A stretch of DNA of 64,000 nucleotides from Ciceribacter ferrooxidans (GCF_004137355.1 NZ_SDVB01000391.1:93800-157799), one strand, 5' to 3'. Shown: positions 9,490 to 18,443, counted from the first letter of the stretch. A program made the numbers and translations. Notes: generated by a model not told the origin, from the sequence alone.

Positions 9490-10359
9490 ATGCCGAAATT
9501 TCTCGATCGCCTGTTGCCGAAACGGTTCCGCAAGAAGGGAACGGTGATCCCGGTCGTCCGTCTGCACGGGACGATCGCCGCCGGCGGCTCCAGGTTCAAG
9601 CCGGCGCTCAATCTCGCAAGCGTGGCGCCGATGCTCGAAAAGGCGTTTTCGAAGAAGGATGCGCCGGCCGTCGCCATTGCCGTCAATTCGCCGGGTGGAT
9701 CGCCGGTCCAGTCACGGATGATCTTCGAGCGCATCAGGGCGCTCGCCGAGGAGAAGAGCAAGACGGTCCTCGTCTATGTCGAGGACGTCGCGGCCTCCGG
9801 CGGCTACATGATCGCGCTTGCCGGCGACGAGATCGTCGCCGACCCGTCCTCGATCGTCGGCTCGATCGGCGTCGTTTCCGGCGGTTTCGGCTTCCCGGAG
9901 CTTCTGAAGAAGATCGGCGTCGAGCGTCGCGTCTACACTGCCGGCGAGAACAAGGTGATCCTCGATCCGTTCCAGCCGGAGAAGGAAAGCGATATCGAAT
10001 ACCTCAAAAGCCTGCAGGTGGAGATCCACACCATCTTCATCGAGATGGTGAAGGCCCGCCGCGCAAGCCGCCTCGCGGACGAGCCGGGCATCTTCTCCGG
10101 GCTCTTCTGGACCGGCCGTCGCGGACTGGAACTCGGTCTAATCGACCGCCTCGGTGGCATGCGCGAGGATATCAAGCGCCGCTACGGCAAGGATGCGAAG
10201 CTCGAACTGATCAGCGGCGCCAAGGATTTCTTCGGCCGGCGGCTTCCGGGCGTTTCCGCCTTCGCCGCACCGGATGCGGAACAGATCGCCGCAGCCGCCG
10301 TCGGCGGGCTTGCCGAAGTGCTGGAAGAAAAGGCATTGTGGGGGCGCTACGGCCTCTGA
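9490..10359 (+). CDS. S49-family signal peptide peptidase / SohB-like protease
   Basis: A 289-residue serine protease of the SppA/SohB family, which degrades leftover signal peptides or membrane proteins. The nucleophile is probably Ser103 in VAASGGY, with the general-base lysine at Lys155 in AGENK. NSPGGS at 66-71 is the usual oxyanion-region motif. The N-terminus is basic and lacks an obvious long transmembrane helix, so it may associate peripherally. I prefer the ATG at 9490 to 9475 because AAGGG precedes it. A small membrane protein follows after about 30 bp. Confidence 0.88.
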   Translation: MPKFLDRLLPKRFRKKGTVIPVVRLHGTIAAGGSRFKPALNLASVAPMLEKAFSKKDAPAVAIAVNSPGGSPVQSRMIFERIRALAEEKSKTVLVYVEDVAASGGYMIALAGDEIVADPSSIVGSIGVVSGGFGFPELLKKIGVERRVYTAGENKVILDPFQPEKESDIEYLKSLQVEIHTIFIEMVKARRASRLADEPGIFSGLFWTGRRGLELGLIDRLGGMREDIKRRYGKDAKLELISGAKDFFGRRLPGVSAFAAPDAEQIAAAAVGGLAEVLEEKALWGRYGL

Positions 10360-10389
10360 GGCCGCGAACAGGATACGGGAACGGAACGC

Positions 10390-10581
10390 ATGGCGCAGTT
10401 GATCCTCCTGCTTCTGCTGGTCGGCGGCGGACTGCTGCTCTACCGCCGCTTCGTCGCGGATGCGGAAAAGCTCTCCGCCCGCTCGAAGCAGGCCGAGCAG
10501 GAACGCGAGACCGGCGCCATGCGAACGCTGGTCAAGGACCCCGAGACCGGCGAGTACCGCGTCAAGCGGGAAGGGGAATAG
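10390..10581 (+). CDS. Small single-pass membrane protein
   Basis: A 63-residue protein: an N-terminal hydrophobic helix (LILLLLLVGGGLLLYR, residues 4-19), then a charged helical tail (AEKLSARSKQAEQERE). I do not recognise a family. Small proteins of this form lie next to S49 proteases in related genomes as far as I recall, so it may be co-transcribed with the gene that ends 30 bp upstream. The function is unknown. Confidence 0.7.
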   Translation: MAQLILLLLLVGGGLLLYRRFVADAEKLSARSKQAEQERETGAMRTLVKDPETGEYRVKREGE

Positions 10582-10640
10582 GGGGCGTCTCCGCCTCAGG
10601 TTGCCGGCACAGGTTGCCGCGACCAGCGGCTCCGCATCCG

Positions 10641-10753
10641 CGTCACCCCGGCCTTGAGCCGGGGACCAGCAACGGCGCGTCCGCGCCGTGAAAGAGCCTT
10701 TTTCGATCAAGGACTTGATCGCGCTGGATACCGGCTCGGAGGCCGGTATGACG
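10641..10753. repeat. MITE-like intergenic element with ~29-bp terminal inverted repeats
   Basis: The left end (10641-10669) begins CGTCACCCCGGCCTTGAGCC. The reverse complement of the right end (10724-10753) begins CGTCATACCGGCCTCCGAGC. The ends are therefore imperfect inverted repeats of about 29 bp around a core of about 54 bp without coding capacity. Size and end sequence recall the RIME-type intergenic mosaic elements of rhizobia. It fills the 250-bp space between two genes of opposite strand and may also act in transcript termination. Confidence 0.65.
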
Positions 10754-10831
10754 GACGTCTTGCGCTTGCGCCGCAGATCGCCGAGAGCCTCGACTGCAGG
10801 TTTGCGAGGGGCCTGGAAACGCGGTCGCCCC

Positions 10832-11302
10832 TTACAATCCGAGATCGGACAGCGACGGATGGTCGTCGGGCCTGCGGCCGAGCGGCCAGTGGAACAGGCG
10901 GTCGCTTTCCTTGATCGGGAGATCGTTGATCGAGGCGTGACGGTGCGTCATCAGCCCGTCCGCGTCGAACTGCCAGTTTTCGTTGCCGTAGGAGCGATAC
11001 CAGTTCCGCGCGTCGTCGTGCCATTCATAGGCGAAGCGCACCGCTATGCGGTTCTCCCGGAACGCCCAGATTTCCTTGATCAGCCGGTAGTCGAGTTCGC
11101 GTATCCACTTGCGCGTGAGAAACGTCACGATCTCGTCGCGGCCGGTCACGAACTCCGCCCGGTTGCGCCAGCGGCTGTCGAGGCTATAGGCGAGCGAGAC
11201 GCGTTCGGGATCGCGGCTGTTCCACCCATCTTCGGCGGCCCGGAGTTTCTGGCGTGCGGTTTCCTCGTCGAAGGGCGGGAGGGGAGGGCGTTGGTTCGAC
11301 AT
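10832..11302 (-). CDS. DUF1348 / SnoaL-like protein
   Basis: A 156-residue protein of the DUF1348 family, which has the NTF2/SnoaL fold. The [22 protein letters not shown] and [21 protein letters not shown]-type segments are characteristic. The biochemical role is unknown; members often lie beside TetR regulators, as here. The ATG at 11302 has a strong AAAGGAG site 7 nt upstream. It diverges from the TetR gene across a 76-bp gap packed with palindromes, so it is the likely target of that repressor. Confidence 0.86.
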   Translation of the reverse strand: MSNQRPPLPPFDEETARQKLRAAEDGWNSRDPERVSLAYSLDSRWRNRAEFVTGRDEIVTFLTRKWIRELDYRLIKEIWAFRENRIAVRFAYEWHDDARNWYRSYGNENWQFDADGLMTHRHASINDLPIKESDRLFHWPLGRRPDDHPSLSDLGL

Positions 11303-11325
11303 CAATAGCTCCTTTTGTTATGTAG

Positions 11326-11362
11326 ACAGGTCTGTATATAAACTTGACCTGTACAGGTCTGT
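11326..11362. promoter_or_regulatory. Paired operator palindromes between DUF1348 and TetR genes
   Basis: The 10-mer ACAGGTCTGT (inverted arms ACAG/CTGT) occurs twice, at 11326-11335 and 11353-11362, 27 bp apart. The second copy overlaps a perfect 14-bp palindrome, GACCTGTACAGGTC, at 11346-11359. This is the expected arrangement for a TetR dimer controlling both divergent genes. Binding by the adjacent TetR is inference from position. Confidence 0.65.
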
Positions 11363-11378
11363 CTGTCAAGAATGGTTC

Positions 11379-11945
11379 ATGACAAAAACGAAGACGAAAT
11401 CGGCGGTGCCGGCGCGGGAGCGGATTCTCGAAACGGCCAAGCGCCTGTTCTATCGCAGCGGCATCCGTGCCACCGGGATCGACACGATCATCGCCGAAGC
11501 CGGCGTCGCCAAGATGTCCTTCTACAACAATTTCCCCTCCAAGGACGATCTGGTACGCACGTTCCTCGCCGCGCGCCACGAGAGCTGGATGGCCGCGTTC
11601 AGCGGCCGCGTGGAAAGACACATCGAGGAGCGGGGACTTGCCGCACTCGCCTTCGCGCTCGACGAATGGTTCGCCGAGCCGGATTTTCGCGGCTGCGCCT
11701 TCATCAACACGGTTGCGGAATTCGGGCAAGAATTCGAGGGCGCCATGGGCCACAAGGTCGAACTGGAGGACTACGTGCGGGGCATCGCCACCCGTCTCGG
11801 TCTCTCCGCGCCCGAGCGCGTCGCCGGCGAGGCGATGATCGTTATCGAAGGCGCGATCGTTCGCGCGCAGATGGGATTCCGTGACGGGCTGCGGAATAAC
11901 GCGGTCTCGCTGCTGCAATCGATCGAACGGAATGCGAGGATCTGA
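11379..11945 (+). CDS. TetR-family transcriptional repressor
   Basis: A 188-residue regulator with an N-terminal TetR helix-turn-helix (about residues 14-60: [20 protein letters not shown] then [16 protein letters not shown]). The C-terminal part is an all-helical ligand domain with no recognisable ligand. It probably represses itself and the divergent DUF1348 gene through the palindromes at 11326-11362. It is followed 86 bp later by glyQ, which is likely independent. Confidence 0.9.
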   Translation: MTKTKTKSAVPARERILETAKRLFYRSGIRATGIDTIIAEAGVAKMSFYNNFPSKDDLVRTFLAARHESWMAAFSGRVERHIEERGLAALAFALDEWFAEPDFRGCAFINTVAEFGQEFEGAMGHKVELEDYVRGIATRLGLSAPERVAGEAMIVIEGAIVRAQMGFRDGLRNNAVSLLQSIERNARI

Positions 11946-12031
11946 CCTCGCGGTCCAGACTCTTGACCCGACCGGCCGGGCGTGGCACTGACCCCGGTAA
12001 CATCCTGATCCAGCAAAGACCGGCTTTCACC

Positions 12032-12985
12032 ATGTCCGATACTCCTCCCCACATGGACCCCAAGCGTTCGTTCCAGGCGCTCATCCTGACGCTGCACAAC
12101 TACTGGGCCGACAAGGGCTGCGCCGTTCTGCAGCCCTACGACATGGAAGTCGGCGCCGGCACCTTCCATCCGGCAACAACGCTGCGCGCGCTCGGGCCCA
12201 AGCCGTGGAAGGCCGCCTATGTCCAGCCCTCGCGGCGCCCCTCCGACGGCCGTTACGGCGAGAACCCGAACCGCCTTCAGCACTACTACCAGTACCAGGT
12301 GATCCTGAAGCCGAACCCGTCCAACCTGCAGGAGCTCTATCTGGGCTCCCTGAAGGCGATCGGCCTCGATCCGCTGCTGCACGACATCCGCTTCGTCGAG
12401 GACGACTGGGAAAGCCCAACCCTCGGCGCCTGGGGTCTCGGCTGGGAATGCTGGTGCGATGGCATGGAAGTCTCGCAGTTCACATATTTCCAGCAGGTCT
12501 GCGGCATCGAGTGCTCGCCGGTCGCCGGCGAACTCACCTACGGCCTCGAACGCCTCGCCATGTATGTACAGGGCGTCGACAACGTCTACGACCTCAACTT
12601 CAACGGACGCGACGGCGAGGAGAGGATCTCCTACGGCGATGTCTTCCTGCAGGCCGAGCAGGAGTATTCGAGGCACAATTTCGAATACGCCAACACCGAA
12701 ATGCTGCACCGCCATTTCGAAGACGCGGAAAAGGAATGCCAGGCGCTTCTCGCCGCCGGCGCGCCGGACGAAAGCGACAACCAGCGCCTGCACAAATGCG
12801 TCTTTCCGGCCTACGACCAGTGCATCAAGGCGAGCCATGTCTTCAACCTGCTGGATGCCCGTGGCGTGATCTCGGTGACGGAGCGCCAGAGCTACATCCT
12901 CAGGGTCCGTACCCTCGCCAAGGCCTGCGGCGAAGCCTTCCTGCTGACCGACGCCGGCGGGGCGAATCTCGGCAAGGCCGCGTGA
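12032..12985 (+). CDS. glyQ: Glycyl-tRNA synthetase alpha subunit
   Basis: The 317-residue catalytic subunit of the alpha2beta2 bacterial GlyRS, which activates glycine and charges tRNA-Gly. Family motifs are unmistakable: [21 protein letters not shown], then [19 protein letters not shown] and [21 protein letters not shown] start at the ATG at 12032 ([14 protein letters not shown]); the ATG at 12053 is a possible alternative, and neither has a strong ribosome-binding site. The stop overlaps the GTG of the next gene. The partner glyS lies 5.4 kb downstream rather than next door. Confidence 0.96.
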   Translation: MSDTPPHMDPKRSFQALILTLHNYWADKGCAVLQPYDMEVGAGTFHPATTLRALGPKPWKAAYVQPSRRPSDGRYGENPNRLQHYYQYQVILKPNPSNLQELYLGSLKAIGLDPLLHDIRFVEDDWESPTLGAWGLGWECWCDGMEVSQFTYFQQVCGIECSPVAGELTYGLERLAMYVQGVDNVYDLNFNGRDGEERISYGDVFLQAEQEYSRHNFEYANTEMLHRHFEDAEKECQALLAAGAPDESDNQRLHKCVFPAYDQCIKASHVFNLLDARGVISVTERQSYILRVRTLAKACGEAFLLTDAGGANLGKAA

Positions 12986-13722
12986 CGCCGAGCCGGTCCC
13001 TTCCGGCTCCTGCCTTCGCCCGGCGGCTCGACCGGGCGCGCCGTCTCTGGGAGTGGCTTGCATTCGCCACCGGCGCGCTGATCGCCGTCAAGGTCGTTTC
13101 CTATCTCTATCGTGCGTTCGCGAGCTACGTGGTCGAACGCACCGGGTCTCGTGTCACTGCGGGCATCGACAGCCCGGTCGTACAGGCCTGGTTTTCGATC
13201 GAGACCGGGTGGGACATCGCGGTGATCCTGCTGGGTGGTGTGCTCCTGCTCCTCTGGCTCCGGCTGATCTGGCTTTCCGTCGTCCTTGCCGAGCGGATCT
13301 CGCCCGGCAGCGTGCGCTACGCGCCGTGGGTGGCAGTCGCCGGCTTCCTGGTGCCGATCGTCAGCCTCTGGATGCCGGTCTACGCGATGAGCGACCTCGG
13401 CGACGTTTCCGCACGGGAAGAGGGACGATCCACGGACGCGGTTCAGTGGCATCCCGCACTGATCGTCATACTCGCGCTGGTCTCGTTCGGGCTGGATACC
13501 ACCAGTCTCGATATCTCCGGGTCCGCGCCGATGGATATGGCGAGTGCGCGAACAGCGCTGCACCTCGTCGCCGCCGGCGGTGTCGGCAAGCTTCTGCTGC
13601 TGCTTGCCTGCGACGGCTTCCTGCGGGCAATCCGTCCCGGGCAGGAGATCGCCCTCGCGGATCTTTCCAGCCGCGAACGGGCGTGGAGCCGGACGGGCGC
13701 AGATCGCGCAGATTCTCGATGA
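12982..13722 (+). CDS. DUF4328-like multi-pass membrane protein
   Basis: A 246-residue protein beginning at a GTG that overlaps the glyQ stop (GTGA, 12982-12985), so it is probably coupled to glyQ. Four to five hydrophobic segments are visible (near [72 protein letters not shown]). The [10 protein letters not shown] stretch after a Pro-containing helix resembles DUF4328. The function is unknown. The reading frame is open well upstream inside glyQ, but that part is antiparallel-free shadow coding and is excluded. Confidence 0.7.
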   Translation: MTPSRSLPAPAFARRLDRARRLWEWLAFATGALIAVKVVSYLYRAFASYVVERTGSRVTAGIDSPVVQAWFSIETGWDIAVILLGGVLLLLWLRLIWLSVVLAERISPGSVRYAPWVAVAGFLVPIVSLWMPVYAMSDLGDVSAREEGRSTDAVQWHPALIVILALVSFGLDTTSLDISGSAPMDMASARTALHLVAAGGVGKLLLLLACDGFLRAIRPGQEIALADLSSRERAWSRTGADRADSR

Positions 13723-13812
13723 CACCGGCCGCAAAGCCCTAGAATGGCTGGTGACTTTCCGCGCCGGGACGCATAAGGTCCGGCATTGTTCGCCCTCGCC
13801 GGAGCATGGAAG

Positions 13813-14364
13813 ATGTATACTATTCTCGCGATACTTGCCGCCCTCGTTCTTTATGCAGTTTTCATCTACAACGGCCTCGTCAAGGCCCGGCAGATGGCCG
13901 AGGAGGCGTGGTCCGGCATCGACGTGCAGCTGAAACGCCGTGCCGACCTCATCCCGAACCTCATCGAGACGGTCAAGGGCTATGCCGGCCACGAGAAGTC
14001 GACGCTCGAGGAAGTGGTCGCGCTGCGCAACAAGGCGCAGGCCGTGCCTGCGGGTGACGTCGAGGGGCGTGCGGTCGCCGAAGGCCTGCTCGGCCAGGCG
14101 CTCGGCCGGGTGATCGCGCTCGCGGAAGCCTATCCGGACCTCAAGGCCAACCAGAACTTCCTGGAACTCCAGCGCTCGCTCGAAACCATCGAAGGCGAAA
14201 TCCAGATGTCGCGCCGCTATTACAACGGGGCTGCGCGCGACCTGAACGTCAAGGTGGAGAGCTTCCCTTCCAATCTGGTGGCTGGCCAGTTCGGCTTTGC
14301 CAAGAAACCCTATTTCGAGATTGCCAACGAGGCCGACCGCGCCGTCCCGACGGTGAAGTTCTAA
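13813..14364 (+). CDS. lemA: LemA family protein
   Basis: A 183-residue LemA protein: one N-terminal membrane helix (YTILAILAALVLYAVFIY), then an extracytoplasmic helical domain with the hallmark VQLKRRADLIPNLIETVKGY. It also has YPDLKANQNFLELQRSLETI and RRYYNGAARDLN. The role is poorly defined. LemA genes often lie directly beside DUF2207 or TPM-domain membrane proteins; here a DUF2207 gene follows, but aroA lies in between. The ATG at 13813 is chosen because a GGAG precedes it and the helix starts there. Confidence 0.93.
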   Translation: MYTILAILAALVLYAVFIYNGLVKARQMAEEAWSGIDVQLKRRADLIPNLIETVKGYAGHEKSTLEEVVALRNKAQAVPAGDVEGRAVAEGLLGQALGRVIALAEAYPDLKANQNFLELQRSLETIEGEIQMSRRYYNGAARDLNVKVESFPSNLVAGQFGFAKKPYFEIANEADRAVPTVKF

Positions 14365-14406
14365 GTTGAGCGCTCCCGCAGGCGGAGCGCGACCGAGACA
14401 AGACGC

Positions 14407-15663
14407 ATGAAGACAGACAGACTGACCATCATTCCGCCCGGCCATCCGCTCACCGGACGGGTGAGCCCTCCGGGCTCGAAATCGATAACCAATCGTGCAC
14501 TGCTGCTCGCCGGACTTGCGAAGGGGACGAGCCGTCTCACCGGCGCGCTGAAGAGCGACGACACCCGCTACATGGCCGAAGCGCTGCGGGCGATGGGCGT
14601 CACCGTCGAGGAGCCTGACGCGACCACCTTCGTCGTCACGAGTTCCGGCGAGCTGAAGCCGCCGGCCGCCCCGCTCTTCCTCGGCAATGCCGGTACGGCC
14701 ACCCGCTTCCTGACCGCGGCGCTGGCGCTCGGCCGCGGGCGCTTCGTGGTCGATGGCGACGAGCACATGCGCAAGCGCCCGATCCGGCCGCTGGTCGATG
14801 CGCTCCGTTCGCTCGGCGTCGCGATCGAGGCACCGACCGGCTGCCCGCCGGTCACCATCGACGCCACCGGCGCCTTTGCGGAAAACCGCGTGGTGATCGA
14901 TGCCGGCCTGTCGAGCCAGTATGTCTCCGCGCTGCTGATGGCGGCGGCCTGTGCCGATGCCCCCTTCGAGATCGCCCTTGCCGGTGCCGATATCGGCGCG
15001 CGCGGCTATATCGACCTGACGCTTGCCGCCATGCGCGCCTTCGGGGCGAGGGTCGAGCAGCCGACGCCCGCCTCCTGGCGGATCGAGCCGACGGGCTATA
15101 TGGCGACCGACTTCCATATCGAGCCGGACGCGTCGGCTGCCACCTATCTCTGGGCGGCGGAAGTGCTGACCGGCGGGACAATCGACATCGGCACGCCGGC
15201 CGGCGAGTTCACCCAGCCGGATGCGAAGGCGCATGATGTCATCGCCGCCTTCCCGTCCATGCCGGCCGTGATCGACGGCTCGCAGATGCAGGACGCGATC
15301 CCGACGATCGCCGTGCTCGCAGCCTTCAACGACAAGCCGGTCCGTTTCACCGGGATTGCCAACCTTCGCGTCAAGGAATGCGACCGGGTGCGCGCGCTGT
15401 CGACGGGCCTCAACAATATCCGCCCCGGGCTCGCGACGGAGGAGGGCGACGACCTTCTGGTCTTTGCCGATCCGGCGCTCGCCGGCCAGATCCTGCCGGC
15501 CGCGATCGATACCTTCGCCGACCACCGCATCGCCATGAGCTTCGCGCTCGCCGGGCTCAAGATCTCCGGCATCACCATTCTCGACCCCGGTTGTGTCGCC
15601 AAGACCTATCCCGACTACTGGGATGCGCTGGCCTCGCTCGGCGTCCAATACAAGGCGGGATAA
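14407..15663 (+). CDS. aroA: 3-phosphoshikimate 1-carboxyvinyltransferase (EPSP synthase)
   Basis: EPSP synthase joins PEP to shikimate-3-phosphate in aromatic amino acid synthesis. In the 418-residue protein GSKSITNRALLLA holds the PEP/S3P lysine (K25). FLGNAGTATRF (91-101) is the PEP/glyphosate loop and GDEHMRKRPI (117-126) follows. These read as class I-like (the E. coli loop is GNAGTAMRP) rather than the CP4-type class II known from agrobacteria, but with Phe where class I has Pro. Rhizobia commonly have a separate aroA near cmk, so this may be a second copy. It lies between lemA and DUF2207, 42 bp and 6 bp from its neighbours. Confidence 0.93.
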   Translation: MKTDRLTIIPPGHPLTGRVSPPGSKSITNRALLLAGLAKGTSRLTGALKSDDTRYMAEALRAMGVTVEEPDATTFVVTSSGELKPPAAPLFLGNAGTATRFLTAALALGRGRFVVDGDEHMRKRPIRPLVDALRSLGVAIEAPTGCPPVTIDATGAFAENRVVIDAGLSSQYVSALLMAAACADAPFEIALAGADIGARGYIDLTLAAMRAFGARVEQPTPASWRIEPTGYMATDFHIEPDASAATYLWAAEVLTGGTIDIGTPAGEFTQPDAKAHDVIAAFPSMPAVIDGSQMQDAIPTIAVLAAFNDKPVRFTGIANLRVKECDRVRALSTGLNNIRPGLATEEGDDLLVFADPALAGQILPAAIDTFADHRIAMSFALAGLKISGITILDPGCVAKTYPDYWDALASLGVQYKAG

Positions 15664-15669
15664 TCGACC

Positions 15670-17601
15670 GTGAAAACGCTCCTCGGCCTCCTCTTCACGA
15701 TGTTCCTCTCGCTGGCCCTCGTGAGGGGGGCTGTGGCCGAAGAGGTCATCCGCTCCTACCATGCCGATATCGAGGTCGCGGCCGACGCGACCCTGACGGT
15801 GACGGAAACGATCACAGTCAATGCCGAAGGCAACGAGATCCGGCGCGGCATCTTCCGCGACTTCCCGCTCTATGCCGTCGACGATGCCGGCCGCCGCACC
15901 AAGGTCGACTTCGAACTCCTTTCCGTCGAACGCGACGGCGAGCCCGAGGCGAACCATACCGAGACCATCTCCGGCGGTATCCGTATCTATGCCGGCTCGG
16001 CCGACGTCTTCCTCTCTCCCGGGGAATACACCTACCGCTTCACCTATAAAACCGGCCGGCAGATCCGCTATTTCGAGGATCACGACGAGCTCTACTGGAA
16101 TGTCACCGGCAATGGCTGGCAGTTCCCGATCGAGGAGGCGAGCGCCACGGTCTCGCTTCCGGACGGCGCGAAGCCGACGAAGACGGCCATCTATACCGGC
16201 CCGCAGGGATCGACGGAGAGCGATGCCCGCGTGGTACCCGGCAGCGGCGGGCTGGAGTTCGAGACGACCCGCCCGCTCGGCCCGCAGGAGGGACTGACCA
16301 TCGTCCTCGGCTTCCCGAAGGGGCTCGTCGCCGCGCCATCGGCCGAACAGACACGCTGGTGGTTCCTGCGCGACAACATCAACGCGATCCTCGGCTTCGG
16401 CGGGCTCTTCCTGGTCTTTGCCTACTACCTGCGTTCATGGATCGCCGTCGGCCGCGATCCGGACGGGGGCGTGGTCGTGCCGCGCTGGGATCCGCCGGAG
16501 GGCATTTCGCCGGCGCTCGTCAATTACATCGACAACAAGGGCTTTTCCGGTGCCGGCTGGACGGCGCTCTCCGCCTCGCTGATCGATCTTGCCGTCCACG
16601 GCTATGTCGAGCTCGACGATCTCGAAAAGTCGATCGTCGTGCGGCGGACCGGCAAAGCCGCGCCGACGACGCTTCCGGCCGGGCAGGCGAGCCTGCTCGC
16701 CGAACTCGGCGAGGCGGGCAATACGTTCACCATCGACAAAGCGAACGGCAAGCGCGTCGAAAGCGTCGGACGCAAGTTCCGCAGCGCCATCGAAAAGGAG
16801 CATCGCGGCAAATACTACCGCGCCAATTCCGGCTATTTCGCCGGCGGCGTGGCGCTCAGCATCGCCGCGCTCGTCGCGCTCTTCGTCTTCGGAACGCTTG
16901 AGGAGGACACGATCGGGCTGATGTTCATCCCGACTTTCTTCTCCATCTTCTTCGGCGCTTTCGGGGTGGCGATCGGCAAGGGGATGAGCCGCAGTTCCTC
17001 GCTCCTTTCGAAGATCGTCGCGATCGTCGTGCTGACGGTGATCGGCTTTGCCGCCTTCACCATCCTCGTACTCGTCCTGGTGACCGCCGTCTTCGAGCTC
17101 GCCGATGCCGGGCAGACGGAAGTGGTGATGGCCGTCGGCGCCATCGTGCTGCTCAACGTCCTCTTCTTCTTCCTGATGGGCGCGCCGACGCCGATCGGCC
17201 GCAAGATGATGGACGGCATCGAGGGCTTGCGCACCTATATGACGCTCGCCGAAAAGGACCGGCTCAACATGCAGGGCGCGCCGAAGATGTCGCCGAGCCA
17301 CTACGAAACCCTGCTGCCCTATGCGGTTGCGCTCGGCGTCGAAAAGCCCTGGACCAGCACCTTCGAGACCTGGCTTGCCTCGGCCGCAGCCGGTGCCGCC
17401 GCGGCGAGCTACCAGCCGGCCTGGTATCACGGCGATCTCTCGCGCGGTGTCGGTGACCGCATCGGCGGCTTCTCCTCGGCGATGGCTTCCACCATGGCCT
17501 CGACCATCCCGCAACCGGTCAAGAGCTCCTCCTCCGGCTTCTCCTCGGGCGGCGGCTTCTCCGGCGGCGGCGGCGGTGGCGGCGGCGGAGGAGGATGGTA
17601 G
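15670..17601 (+). CDS. DUF2207 membrane protein with Gly-rich tail
   Basis: A 643-residue protein: signal peptide (residues 1-23), an extracytoplasmic DUF2207 domain (about 24-230, with [12 protein letters not shown] and [23 protein letters not shown]), and a transmembrane helix near 240-260. A cytoplasmic region with further hydrophobic pairs (about 390-500) follows. It ends in [11 protein letters not shown] and a run of glycines closing in W. The Gly-rich tail is usual for this family. Function unknown; partner genes are typically lemA-like, as here. It ends 10 bp before the first of the palindromic repeats. Confidence 0.9.
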   Translation: MKTLLGLLFTMFLSLALVRGAVAEEVIRSYHADIEVAADATLTVTETITVNAEGNEIRRGIFRDFPLYAVDDAGRRTKVDFELLSVERDGEPEANHTETISGGIRIYAGSADVFLSPGEYTYRFTYKTGRQIRYFEDHDELYWNVTGNGWQFPIEEASATVSLPDGAKPTKTAIYTGPQGSTESDARVVPGSGGLEFETTRPLGPQEGLTIVLGFPKGLVAAPSAEQTRWWFLRDNINAILGFGGLFLVFAYYLRSWIAVGRDPDGGVVVPRWDPPEGISPALVNYIDNKGFSGAGWTALSASLIDLAVHGYVELDDLEKSIVVRRTGKAAPTTLPAGQASLLAELGEAGNTFTIDKANGKRVESVGRKFRSAIEKEHRGKYYRANSGYFAGGVALSIAALVALFVFGTLEEDTIGLMFIPTFFSIFFGAFGVAIGKGMSRSSSLLSKIVAIVVLTVIGFAAFTILVLVLVTAVFELADAGQTEVVMAVGAIVLLNVLFFFLMGAPTPIGRKMMDGIEGLRTYMTLAEKDRLNMQGAPKMSPSHYETLLPYAVALGVEKPWTSTFETWLASAAAGAAAASYQPAWYHGDLSRGVGDRIGGFSSAMASTMASTIPQPVKSSSSGFSSGGGFSGGGGGGGGGGGW

Positions 17602-17610
17602 AACTCCCCC

Positions 17611-17660
17611 ACCTCCCCCTTGAGGGGGGAGGTCGCCGCGAAGCGGCGGGTGGGGGGTGA
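17611..17660 (+). repeat. Two-hairpin palindromic repeat, copy A
   Basis: A 50-bp unit: hairpin 1 pairs ACCTCCCCC with GGGGGGAGGT around TTGA; hairpin 2 pairs CGCCGC with GCGGCG around GAA; the unit ends GGTGGGGGGTGA. It belongs to the same family as copies B, C and D (18167-18432). It starts 10 bp after the DUF2207 stop, so it may double as that gene's terminator. Confidence 0.85.
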
Positions 17661-17771
17661 CCTTGGCGCTAACTGGCTCAGTAGTCAGAAATCGCGCAAT
17701 GGTTGTATTTTTTCTTGCGTGCGCTAGTATTTCTCTCGCTGCCCACTCATTGATCGACCCGCGCGAGTGTC

Positions 17772-18221
17772 ATGGCTAAGTCGACGTCCCCACTCGACCG
17801 CTTCAAACGTGCAAATGCGCGCCGCCTGCGAGCAACCATGACTGATGCCGAGCGCAGGCTCTGGCGACACTTGTGGCGTGTGCCGATCGAGGGAACCCAT
17901 TTTCGTCGCCAAGTGCCGATTGATCGCTTCTTTGCGGATTTTGCATGCCATCAGGTCGGATTGATTATCGAGCTGGACGGTAGTCAACACGCGAACGATC
18001 CCGCGCGGCGGTATGATCTGGCAAGGACCCATGTACTCGAAGCGGCAGGGTATAAGGTTATCCGTTTCTGGAATCACGAAGTGCTGAACGAACTCGATGC
18101 TGTACTCGACACGATCTTTGCGGCGGTCGACGAGCGACGGGCCGCGCTCGCCTTGTCCGCGGCCGGTCACCCCACCCCGGCCCTTCGGTCCGACCCTCCC
18201 CCTCAAGGGGAGGGTGACTGA
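17772..18221 (+). CDS. DUF559 endonuclease-like protein
   Basis: A 149-residue protein of the DUF559 family, which is related to Vsr-type PD-(D/E)XK nucleases. Visible motifs are TDAERRLWRHLW, FRRQVPIDRFFADF, LIIELDGSQH (likely catalytic acidic strand) and VIRFWNHEVLNELDAVLDTI. Its biological role is unproven. The last 17 or so residues (HPTPALRSDPPPQGEGD) are encoded by palindromic repeat B, so the native C-terminus has been replaced or extended. The gene is AT-richer in its upstream region than its neighbours and is bracketed by inverted copies of the repeat, which suggests acquisition as a unit. No transposase is present. Confidence 0.88.
   Translation: MAKSTSPLDRFKRANARRLRATMTDAERRLWRHLWRVPIEGTHFRRQVPIDRFFADFACHQVGLIIELDGSQHANDPARRYDLARTHVLEAAGYKVIRFWNHEVLNELDAVLDTIFAAVDERRAALALSAAGHPTPALRSDPPPQGEGD
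18167..18217 (-). repeat. Two-hairpin palindromic repeat, copy B (inside the end of the DUF559 gene)
   Basis: A 51-bp copy in opposite orientation to copy A. Read on the minus strand, hairpin 1 pairs CCCTCCCC with GGGGAGGG-type arms. Hairpin 2 is CGGACC/GGGCCG around GAA, with one A-G mismatch, and the unit ends GGGGTGGGGTGA. It encodes the final residues of the DUF559 protein. Confidence 0.85.
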
Positions 18222-18241
18222 GGCGGCACATGCTGACATCT

Positions 18242-18290
18242 ACCTCCCCCTTGAGGGGGGAGGTCGCCGCGAAGCGGCGGGTGGGGGTGA
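18242..18290 (+). repeat. Two-hairpin palindromic repeat, copy C
   Basis: A 49-bp copy nearly identical to copy A (one G fewer in the closing G-run), only 24 bp after copy B. It has the CGCCGC/GCGGCG version of hairpin 2. Confidence 0.85.
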
Positions 18291-18381
18291 CGTCTGTCCG
18301 TCCCATCCGATCTTCTCCGCTCCGTGCCAAATTCGCGATTGTACGGACGGGGCAAATTTTGCTAGCAGGAGCTAGCCTTTA

Positions 18382-18432
18382 TCACCCCACCCCGGACCTT
18401 CGGTCCGACCCTCCCCATCAAGGGGAGGGTGA
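18382..18432 (-). repeat. Two-hairpin palindromic repeat, copy D, abutting the glyS ribosome-binding site
   Basis: A 51-bp copy in the orientation of copy B, with hairpin 2 as a perfect CGGACC/GGTCCG stem around GAA. Against copy B, the A-G mismatch is here an A-T pair. Its last bases (GGGTGA) run into the Shine-Dalgarno of glyS (18433-18438). The 91 bp between C and D contain a small GCTAGC...GCTAGC palindrome at 18361-18376 and probably the glyS promoter. Confidence 0.85.
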
Positions 18433-18443
18433 GGAAAGAGACC

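Noticed and set aside
11946-12031. Glycine riboswitch or T-box ahead of glyQ
   Set aside because: The 86-bp gap is too short and lacks any recognisable conserved core.
12892-16083. A minus-strand open frame of over 1000 codons across DUF4328, lemA, aroA and the start of DUF2207
   Set aside because: It is antisense to four well-recognised genes, has a low-complexity Arg/Asp/Gly/His-rich translation and no family motif. Such frames arise in GC-rich coding DNA.
17611-18432. Repeat cluster as a CRISPR array
   Set aside because: Only four units, alternating orientation, irregular spacing with a gene inside and no cas genes.
17600-18440. DUF559 locus as an insertion sequence or transposon
   Set aside because: No transposase, and the flanking repeats are hairpin elements rather than terminal repeats with target duplications that I can see.
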